DNA of 11,188 bases from Bacteroidota bacterium (GTDB taxonomy: Bacteria > Bacteroidota > Ignavibacteria > Ignavibacteriales > Ignavibacteriaceae), in the NCBI GenBank assembly GCA_021790055.1, contig JAJYIL010000051.1, positions 1 through 11,188 on the forward strand. Reading direction: 5' to 3'. Positions 1 to 6,049 of this stretch are shown piece by piece. The position numbers were made by a program, and so were the translations under genes. Under the pieces are notes generated by a model, which worked only from the letters and a program-made list of their open reading frames with translations, had not been told where the DNA came from and did no database searches. Within the stretch, counting starts at the first letter, position 1; the number at the start of each line of letters is the position of its first letter.

Positions 1-1664
1 AACCCGGACAACTTTTGCTTTAAAGATTTAAATTCCGGCATCGTTCCGTTCTTGATTTCATAATAGTTATAATCTATTCCCGGCTTTGGATTATTTAATT
101 TTATTTCCGGCATCGGCATTATATCCACTTTGCCATTTAATTCAAGAACGATAACAGACATTGGCGGCATATTAACTGTTAAATTGCTTTTACTTAATTT
201 GAAGTCTGAGAATTCTGCTGGCTTAACCGCATCCGGATTCTCAAAAGTATTATACGCATTCATTTTATTTGCGGTTAATATTCGACCGGAAATTTTATTT
301 GCCTGAAAACTATCCAAGCTTACGTTAACTCTTTCAGGTTTATCAGGATCGATGTTGCAAAGGGAAATATGCATCTTGCCGGTGCTATCAATTGAAGCTG
401 AGCAATTTACTGCCGGCAGCTTATCCCCACTATATTCATATTCGCTTGATGATACTTTTATCGGTATCATCATTGCATCCTGATGGACTTTATATAAATC
501 ATATACCCAATATGTTGGGGTAAGAATCATCTTATCACCCTTCGTAAGAATCATCGCCTGCAGTACGTTTACAACCTGCGCAATGTTAGTCATTCTAACT
601 CTATCGCAGTAATTGTTAAAGATATTTAAGTTGCATGCTGCTGCAATAGCGTCCCGCAAGGTATTCTGCTGATATAAAAAACCGGGATTCGTTCCAGGCT
701 CTACTTTGTACCATGTTCCCCATTCGTCAACAACTAATGCAACTCTCTTTAGAGGATCATATTTATCCATGATTGCGGAATGTTTCTCAATTAGCTCTTC
801 CATCTTCAAAGTTTTTTTCATGATATCGAACCAGCCGCCTTCATCAAAGTCTGTAGCTGTTCTTTGGTTTGCCCAGGCATAATAATGCAGTGATAGCCCT
901 TTTATATAATTAGCATCTTCCTTCATTAACACTTTTGTCCAGTTATAATCATCACTGTTCGGTCCGCTGGCTATTTTAAACAATTTATTATCGCCATAAT
1001 TATGCATGAATGTTTCGTATCTTCTAACCTGGTCCGCATAATATTGCGGAGTCATATTCCCTCCGCATCCCCAGCTTTCATTTCCAATACCCCAATACTT
1101 AACACCCCATGATTTTTCACGACCGTTTTTCTTTCTCAAATCCGTCATTGGACTTACATTATCCGAATTAACATACTCAACCCACTGCGATAATTCTTTT
1201 ACAGTACCACTGCCCACATTGCCTGTTATGTACGGCTGACATCCGATTAAATTGCATAGCTCTAAAAATTCATGAGTACCAAAGCTGTTATCTTCTGTAA
1301 CGCCTCCCCAGTTTGTGTTTATCATTTTTGGTCGCTTATCTCTTGGACCAATTCCATCCATCCAATGATATTCATCAGCAAAGCAGCCGCCGGGCCATCG
1401 CAAAACCGGAACTTTTATTTTCTTTAAAGCCTCAACTATATCTTTTCTAATTCCATCAATGTTTGGAATTGAAGAATTTGGACCAACCCATATACCGCCA
1501 TAAATAAGGTGACCAAGGTGTTCGGAGAACTGACCGTAGATATTTTTATTAATTTTATATCTTGAATCGGAAGCATCAAGTGTAATGGTGTTTTTATCTG
1601 TTTGAGCCTTAACAGATAGATGGAATATGAAGAAAAGCGAAAAAAGAGTAAAGATTTTTTTCAT
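1..1664 (-). CDS. Secreted GH51 alpha-L-arabinofuranosidase with start of a C-terminal PA14-like domain (3' end outside window)
   Basis: Retaining alpha-L-arabinofuranosidase that would release arabinose side chains from arabinan or arabinogalactan in the periplasm or outside the cell. The minus frame is open from ATG at 1664 to the left edge (554 codons, no stop). Residues 1-20 are a signal peptide (MKKIF, hydrophobic stretch, then VKA|Q). The GH51 TIM barrel follows, with RWPGGCFADEYHW near residues 89-101. The acid/base Glu196 lies in GIGNESWG and the nucleophile Glu314 in VVDEWGTWY. The C-terminal beta-sandwich ends around residues 500-512 (NMPPMSVIVLEL). From about residue 528 a new segment begins (DYNYYE, MPEFKSLK) that resembles the first strand of a PA14 carbohydrate-binding domain and is cut off by the window edge. 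The upstream gap holds LacI-type operator-like sites, so sugar-responsive repression is plausible. The GH51 call is firm; PA14 is probable. The minimal N-terminal lysines and the early hydrophobic run support the chosen start. Confidence 0.94.
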   Translation of the reverse strand, partial: MKKIFTLFSLFFIFHLSVKAQTDKNTITLDASDSRYKINKNIYGQFSEHLGHLIYGGIWVGPNSSIPNIDGIRKDIVEALKKIKVPVLRWPGGCFADEYHWMDGIGPRDKRPKMINTNWGGVTEDNSFGTHEFLELCNLIGCQPYITGNVGSGTVKELSQWVEYVNSDNVSPMTDLRKKNGREKSWGVKYWGIGNESWGCGGNMTPQYYADQVRRYETFMHNYGDNKLFKIASGPNSDDYNWTKVLMKEDANYIKGLSLHYYAWANQRTATDFDEGGWFDIMKKTLKMEELIEKHSAIMDKYDPLKRVALVVDEWGTWYKVEPGTNPGFLYQQNTLRDAIAAACNLNIFNNYCDRVRMTNIAQVVNVLQAMILTKGDKMILTPTYWVYDLYKVHQDAMMIPIKVSSSEYEYSGDKLPAVNCSASIDSTGKMHISLCNIDPDKPERVNVSLDSFQANKISGRILTANKMNAYNTFENPDAVKPAEFSDFKLSKSNLTVNMPPMSVIVLELNGKVDIMPMPEIKLNNPKPGIDYNYYEIKNGTMPEFKSLKQKLSG

Positions 1665-1770
1665 TCTAAACTTCAGACGATCTTAGTGCCAAGGAATTCT
1701 CAGCCTGGTTGAAGAAATCTATTGAAGATATTTTGAGAATTATTTTTGAAATCATACGCATTCGACTGGG

Positions 1771-1798
1771 ATAATATATAATTACTAAACCGTTCCAA
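1771..1798 (-). promoter_or_regulatory. Possible sigma70-like promoter for GH51
   Basis: On the minus strand, TTGGAA (1798-1793) and TATTAT (1776-1771) are separated by 16 bases. The -10 hexamer matches the consensus in five of six positions and the -35 in four of six. It would leave a leader of about 100 bases before the GH51 ATG at 1664. The region is very AT-rich, so a chance match is possible, and promoter consensus in this lineage may differ. Confidence 0.25.
1782..1798. promoter_or_regulatory. Second, degenerate copy of the operator-like site
   Basis: The + strand reads TTACTAAACCGTTCCAA. The left half matches the distal site closely, and the 10-mer CTAAACCGTT occurs exactly in both sites on opposite strands. 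The right half is degenerate, so only one half-site is well kept. It overlaps the -35 region and spacer of the possible GH51 promoter, a position that would suit repression. Confidence 0.38.
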
Positions 1799-1859
1799 TA
1801 AATTTCTAAGATTTCAATCAAATATATTATTATATCGATTAAAGAATCAAAAAAAAAAT

Positions 1860-1877
1860 TACTAAAACGGTTTAGCT
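1860..1877. promoter_or_regulatory. LacI-family-type operator-like palindrome, distal site
   Basis: The core CTAAAACGGTTTAG (1862-1875) is a near-perfect inverted repeat around a central CG; only the pair flanking the centre is mismatched. A-rich half, central CG and T-rich half is the usual form of LacI-family operators. It lies about 200 bases upstream of the GH51 start. Read on the minus strand it shares the pattern CGnTTTAGTAATT with the second site 77 bases away. The regulator itself is not in the window, so the family is inferred from site shape only. Confidence 0.5.
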
Positions 1878-1995
1878 AAATTAAATATTTCTTATTTAAA
1901 ATCAAGCACCTGGAAACTTTAATATCATTCTACTTGGATGTTTGACAGAATAAAGATTAGGATTGAATTATGCATGATTGATTAATCGGAGATTG

Positions 1996-2268
1996 TTATT
2001 TTAAAAGAACGATCATCTTCGTCTCAATAAAACTTCCGGCTATAATCCGGCAAAAATATATACCGCTAGATAAATTATCCGGGGACCATTGAATCTTATA
2101 ACTGCCTGCAGGTGCATAACCGTCTACAAGCCTTGCCAGTTCCTGCCCAAGAATATTGTAAACCATAATAGTAGTATAAGAAGATCTTGGAATCGAATAT
2201 TCAATTGTCGTACTTGGATTAAAAGGATTCGGATAAATATTCAGATCATATCTAGAAATTTTACTTAC
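1996..2268 (-). other. Out-of-frame T9SS type A C-terminal sorting domain belonging to the GH53 gene
   Basis: Read on the minus strand in the +1 frame relative to the GH53 gene, this encodes 90 residues ending at TAA (1998-1996). The segment contains LNIYPNPFNPSTTIEYSIP, then VYNILGQELARLVDG, PAGSYKIQW and SSGIYFCR, and ends ETKMIVLLK. This is a complete type IX secretion sorting domain, the beta-sandwich tail that directs proteins across the outer membrane and to the cell surface. It has no start or RBS of its own and begins at the GH53 frame exit, so it is the missing C-terminus of that enzyme. Removing one A from the A8 tract at 2269-2276 would join the two into a protein of about 440 residues. 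Domain identity is strong; whether the fusion is made is unknown. Confidence 0.88.
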
Positions 2269-3319
2269 TTTTTTTTACAGAGGTTACATTAATACCAAGA
2301 AAGGCATCTAACGCAGCAGTCGGTTCTTGAGTTACCGGGTCCCAAGCTCCGAGTTGATAATGCTGCCAGTTATAGCATTCAGGCTCCCAATAAAAAACAC
2401 CAAGCCCTCCAACCGATTTTGTTTTTGCTATAAGGTCCAACAAGTAATGATTAGCCTCTACCGGTTGATTGTAAAGATACCCGGCTTCGCAAACCATAAC
2501 CTTCGTATGGTATCTTGCTATCATGTCCTTCATGGTTATAAGAGCTAAGCTATCATCGACAGCCCAGGGAATACTATTGGGATAATTAGCCCAGTAAGGG
2601 TAAACGGACATTCCAATAATATCCCATTTAGCGCCGTTATTTTTCAATCCGTCAAACATCCATCTGTACATTGCATCATCGTGTCCGTTTGAAAGATGAA
2701 CGATAACCTGTATCGTGCTGTCGACTGCTTTAACAGCATCGTAGCCGCTATTTATCAGCGCTGCAAAGTTGCTCATATGAGTTGATGCCCTGCCGTCTTC
2801 CCAAAGCATACCGTCGTTTGTTTCGTTTCCTATCTGAACCCATTTCGGCATTACCCCGATTGATTTAAGAGTATCGAGAACGCCATAAACATGGTTGTAA
2901 ACATCCTGCTTCAATTGAGTAAATGAATCGTTTGCCCATGCGGCAGGCTTGGTCTGGTGCCCGGGATCAGCCCAGGTATCGCTTAGATGAAAATCTATCA
3001 TAACATTAAAGCCCATTCTGTCAGCCAGATGAGCCATGTGTGTAACATCCTTTTTATTGCAGTAGCCGCTCGGCGGGTTAACCCACACCCTTAACCTAAG
3101 AGCGTTGACTCCCTTTTCTTTTAAAATCTCCAAACAGTTTTTTTCAACTCCCGAATTATCTTTAAATATATAACCGTTTGCCTCCATCTGGGAAAGCCAG
3201 CTAACATCGGCACCGTTTGCAAACTGGGCTTCAACACTCGATGAATAAAAGATTAGAATGAAAAGCAACGGAAGACACGTTAGCAATTTTCGAGTAATTA
3301 GTAAACCAAATCTTTCCAT
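2261..3319 (-). CDS. Secreted GH53 arabinogalactan endo-beta-1,4-galactanase, frame broken before its T9SS tail
   Basis: Retaining endo-galactanase that cuts beta-1,4-linked galactan, the backbone of type I arabinogalactan and pectic side chains. I chose the ATG at 3319 (MERFGLL), giving 352 residues; a TTG four codons earlier (3331) is also open, and numbering here counts from that TTG. A signal peptide has basic residues, a hydrophobic run and VEA|Q. Family motifs include ADVSWLSQME (41-50), LRLRVWVNPP (79-87), DFHLSDTWADPG (113-124), acid/base Glu170 in VQIGNETNDG and nucleophile Glu282 in VCEAGY. The catalytic domain is complete at about residue 346. The frame then ends abruptly with SVKKSK at an A8 tract, and a T9SS sorting domain follows in another frame. 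As written, the product would be exported but probably retained in the periplasm. The gene starts 161 bases after the glycosyltransferase stop and may have its own promoter. Confidence 0.94.
   Translation of the reverse strand: MERFGLLITRKLLTCLPLLFILIFYSSSVEAQFANGADVSWLSQMEANGYIFKDNSGVEKNCLEILKEKGVNALRLRVWVNPPSGYCNKKDVTHMAHLADRMGFNVMIDFHLSDTWADPGHQTKPAAWANDSFTQLKQDVYNHVYGVLDTLKSIGVMPKWVQIGNETNDGMLWEDGRASTHMSNFAALINSGYDAVKAVDSTIQVIVHLSNGHDDAMYRWMFDGLKNNGAKWDIIGMSVYPYWANYPNSIPWAVDDSLALITMKDMIARYHTKVMVCEAGYLYNQPVEANHYLLDLIAKTKSVGGLGVFYWEPECYNWQHYQLGAWDPVTQEPTAALDAFLGINVTSVKKSK
2269..2276 (-). repeat. A8 homopolymer at the GH53/T9SS frame junction
   Basis: The minus strand has eight consecutive A residues (codons GTA AAA AAA AGT). 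With eight A residues the GH53 frame stops at 2261-2263. With seven, the reading continues as V-K-K-V-S-K-I-S-R-Y-D-L-N-I-Y-P-N-P into the sorting domain. It is therefore the exact site where a slippage event or a sequencing error would decide whether the enzyme carries its secretion tail. Confidence 0.8.
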
Positions 3320-3480
3320 ATTTCCGACCAAAGATATTTGTAAAAAAATAAATTCTTATCGCAATCAACATAAGTTAAGATACTCATTTTATAGAAGAAA
3401 TTTATTGAGCAAAAACTGTTCGTCATTTTTTCCGTAGGCTCTAAAATAAAAAGATAGAATTTTACTCACCTAATAACTTG

Positions 3481-4980
3481 CTAATTGTCAGCGCTACCAT
3501 TGTACTTTAAGAAGTACAAAAAAAAGCTCGTACCATATTCTGTTTTGTTATCAACAACGGTATCAATTTTGATAAGCTGTGACTGTGCTAAAATCCGGTT
3601 TTGATTCTTTTCATTAAATGGTAAATAAGCGAAGCTTGCCAAACAAAACTGCTCATCCTTTTTCAATACTTTGCCGATTGAATCTGTTGGCTGCAGATTA
3701 CTGAAGACTTTCATGTTTGTGTAAACTATAGTTGAATCCGGATCATACCAGTAATTCCGGATATCGGAACTGCTGTACTCTGCAAACGGTCCCGCGGTAA
3801 CTTCAACAACATGAAATACTTTTTTTGTTCCCGTATAGTTTCGATGCAAATATTCGACCGACTGTTTATACGGACCATACGAGAAAAACGATGCTTGATA
3901 AGAAAGGACAAAATTAAAGCCGAGCAGCACCGCAAGGATAATACCTTTTATCAATTTATTTTTGAAAGTAATAAAGAACAAAGTCGGCGGTATCGCCAGC
4001 ATAACGACCAGATTTGCCATGTACCGGACAAAAAGAATCGACTGAGAGAATAATGACATTGCAAGTGCAGTTAGAAACGGAAGACCGAAAATTAAAATTG
4101 CAAGGTCCAGTTTCACGCCTTGTCTATCCTTCTTTAAAACATAGCTTTTGAAAATCACCCAGAGAGTTAATCCGTAAAAAATTATTAATATCGTCCACGA
4201 TGGGGTCAGCCATATCTTCTGAGCAAAAGGCGTGATAAAACATGATAAGATTGTTGCCAATGCTACAGGCGGAACCCAGAAAGACTTTTCAACTTCGCCA
4301 AGTTGTCTTAAAAGTACAATGAGCCAGGGAAGATACAACAACAAGGTTATAAAAGAATAACCAAGAAAAATTTTCCAGTTCTTATTTTTCCTAAACAAAA
4401 GATATGCGAGCACAAAAACATTTACCCAAAATGCGGCAAGCAGTCCGTAATAATGAGTGTAAGCAGCAAGGAGTGAAAACAGCATCAGCAGAAGCAAATC
4501 CTTCAGCTTGTTTTCAATTAAGAATAAAACCGAATAAAGATAGATCCCGGTAACTGAAAAGGCTCCCCATGTATACATGCGGGCTTCATGCGAAAACGAA
4601 ACGAGCATCGGCAGTACCAAAATCAGCAGACAAAAATACAACGCTCCCGGCTTTCCAAAAACTCTTTGCCCCGCAAAATACCCCAAAGCAATTATAGCAA
4701 GCACTCCGAAAACTGAAAACAATCTTATTGTAAAATCACTAACGCCGAAAAGCAAGACAAAGATTTTCAATCCATAAAAGTATAAAGGCGGATGATAATC
4801 GCTTTTAATTAATTCTGTTATATCGCCGAATGAATGCTTTACCAGCGCCTTGGTAAAGGCTTCATCAATCCAGATATCGCTGAAGTTTATATTGAACATG
4901 TACAACAAAACGGCAGCGAGAAAGATTGCCAAAAACCAGTAGTTTTTGTTTACCCGGTTAAGCCTTAGTATACTATCCAT
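3481..4980 (-). CDS. GT-C fold membrane glycosyltransferase, PMT/ArnT-like (GT39/GT83-type)
   Basis: Polytopic inner-membrane protein of 499 residues that likely moves a sugar from a polyprenyl-phosphate donor to an acceptor on the periplasmic side. The first membrane segment spans about residues 15-31. It is followed by the GT-C acidic loop motif WIDEAFT, with Asp39 and Glu40 as the likely catalytic pair. DYHPPLYFYG (61-70) and SHEARMY (130-136) are further PMT_2-type signatures. Many more hydrophobic segments follow to about residue 370, then a hydrophilic C-terminal region of about 120 residues that is probably periplasmic. ATG at 4980 is preceded by AGGGAA. It starts 35 bases after the GH43 stop, which suggests co-transcription. 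The acceptor (lipid, glycan or protein) cannot be told from sequence. It is biosynthetic, unlike its degradative neighbours. Confidence 0.78.
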   Translation of the reverse strand: MDSILRLNRVNKNYWFLAIFLAAVLLYMFNINFSDIWIDEAFTKALVKHSFGDITELIKSDYHPPLYFYGLKIFVLLFGVSDFTIRLFSVFGVLAIIALGYFAGQRVFGKPGALYFCLLILVLPMLVSFSHEARMYTWGAFSVTGIYLYSVLFLIENKLKDLLLLMLFSLLAAYTHYYGLLAAFWVNVFVLAYLLFRKNKNWKIFLGYSFITLLLYLPWLIVLLRQLGEVEKSFWVPPVALATILSCFITPFAQKIWLTPSWTILIIFYGLTLWVIFKSYVLKKDRQGVKLDLAILIFGLPFLTALAMSLFSQSILFVRYMANLVVMLAIPPTLFFITFKNKLIKGIILAVLLGFNFVLSYQASFFSYGPYKQSVEYLHRNYTGTKKVFHVVEVTAGPFAEYSSSDIRNYWYDPDSTIVYTNMKVFSNLQPTDSIGKVLKKDEQFCLASFAYLPFNEKNQNRILAQSQLIKIDTVVDNKTEYGTSFFLYFLKYNGSADN

Positions 4981-5015
4981 TATTTCCCTGTTGGTTTATC
5001 TCTTAATTAAACGAA

Positions 5016-5984
5016 TTAGTTATTTATAAAAGATCTCACTCCTTGAGGATGAATTTTTTTAATATATCCTTCCTTATTAAAGTTCAGACTGTCTATGCAC
5101 AACTGTCTCAGCACATACTCTTTGTGTTGAGGAAAAATTCTATGGTAAATAATATAATATTGACCGTTTACATTTAAGACCGTATTATGACCGGGTCCAT
5201 ACGTCGAGCTGTCCGGAGTTGTTGATAAGATCGGACTGTTTTTACCTTCAACCCAGGGACCGAAAGGCGTCTTTCCTACAGAATACCTGATGTTATAAGA
5301 AGCATCGATCGCTTTCCCGTTCGAGTAAATAAGATAATAAGTCCCATTTCTTTTTAACATGTATGGAGCTTCAAAATAGTGTGGAGGTGTTATAACCTTT
5401 GGTTTACCGTCGAATGTTATCATATCCTTTTTTAGTTTAACTGCAAAGCATCGACCGTTTACCCAGTTTAGTCCCGAGCCCCAATATAAATAAGCCTGCC
5501 CGTCGTCATCAATAAAACACTCCGCATCGATCATATGATAGCCGGGGAACAAGTTACTGCGAATTAAAGGGCTGTTATCCGGCTTGGCATTTTTCCAGGG
5601 TCCCAGCGGAGCTTTAGCTACGCCGACCCAAACTTCACTGCCAACGGATACGTACATATAAAATTTCCCATCTCTTGTTCTAACTACCGACGGCGCCCAT
5701 ACCATTGAACTTTTTGATGTTGAACTTGTACAAGCCTGTTTGGTAGGCCAATTGATGTGCTTAACCTTCCAATGAAAAAAATCTTTTGTCTCAAGCACGC
5801 CGAGCTCCTTTCCACCCCAGGGATCCTTTGTAGCATAAATGTAAAAAGTGCTTTTATATTTTATGATAGTTGGATCAGCATAATAGCCTTTGACAATAGG
5901 ATTCGCTATCATTTTAGTTTTGTTCTGACCATAAATCAGAGTAACACTAAAGAAAAACAATAAAAATAATTTTGCCTTTCTCAT
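5016..5984 (-). CDS. Secreted GH43 glycosidase with canonical catalytic triad
   Basis: Inverting five-bladed beta-propeller enzyme of 322 residues, a single-domain length for GH43. A signal peptide covers residues 1-19 (MRKAK, FLLFFFSV, IYG|Q). The expected triad is visible: base Asp37 in YYADPTI, pKa-modulating Asp153 in HMIDAECFIDDDG and acid Glu205 in YFEAPYM. His266 in YGPGHNTVL matches the metal-linked histidine near the active centre. MVWAPSVV (94-101) and YYIIYHR (276-282) are other family marks. GH43 enzymes are mostly alpha-L-arabinofuranosidases, arabinanases, beta-xylosidases or beta-galactosidases, and the subfamily cannot be fixed by eye. The arabinogalactan context favours arabinose or galactose release. 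The start is supported by AAAGGA (5994-5989) four bases before the ATG. The gene lies 65 bases after DUF5916 and 35 before the glycosyltransferase. Confidence 0.9.
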   Translation of the reverse strand: MRKAKLFLLFFFSVTLIYGQNKTKMIANPIVKGYYADPTIIKYKSTFYIYATKDPWGGKELGVLETKDFFHWKVKHINWPTKQACTSSTSKSSMVWAPSVVRTRDGKFYMYVSVGSEVWVGVAKAPLGPWKNAKPDNSPLIRSNLFPGYHMIDAECFIDDDGQAYLYWGSGLNWVNGRCFAVKLKKDMITFDGKPKVITPPHYFEAPYMLKRNGTYYLIYSNGKAIDASYNIRYSVGKTPFGPWVEGKNSPILSTTPDSSTYGPGHNTVLNVNGQYYIIYHRIFPQHKEYVLRQLCIDSLNFNKEGYIKKIHPQGVRSFINN

Positions 5985-5988
5985 TTGA

Positions 5989-5994
5989 TCCTTT
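5989..5994 (-). promoter_or_regulatory. Shine-Dalgarno site of the canonical GH43 gene
   Basis: AAAGGA on the minus strand lies four bases before the ATG at 5984 and fixes that start. Confidence 0.55.
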
Positions 5995-6049
5995 CAATAT
6001 TAATCAATAAAAGCACATTCAACTTTTTTTATTTGAAATTCCTAAAGCC

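Larger units (their letters stand above)
1665..1995. other. Intergenic regulatory gap between the GH53 tail and GH51
   Basis: This 331-base AT-rich stretch has no convincing coding frame. It contains two related operator-like sites, a possible sigma70-like promoter and an A10 tract on the + strand (1849-1858) next to the upstream site. I see no clear rho-independent terminator after the GH53/T9SS tail. It is the longest non-coding stretch in the window and is most simply read as the GH51 promoter region. Confidence 0.6.

Noticed and set aside
1690..1740. Repeated TTGAAGA words and TTCTCA / TGAGAA ends upstream of GH51 as a riboswitch or attenuator
   Set aside because: Pairing is limited to about six bases over a long loop, and no known riboswitch core is recognisable.
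3317..3331. TTG start for the GH53 gene at 3331
   Set aside because: An ATG four codons later (3319) gives a normal signal peptide and follows a purine-rich stretch (TCGGAAAT). The TTG has no better ribosome site.
3324..3340. TATCTTTG on the minus strand just before the GH53 ATG, matching the Bacteroidota -7 element TAnnTTTG
   Set aside because: It lies about 11 bases from the ATG, too close for a leader with a ribosome site, and no TTG element sits at the right spacing upstream.
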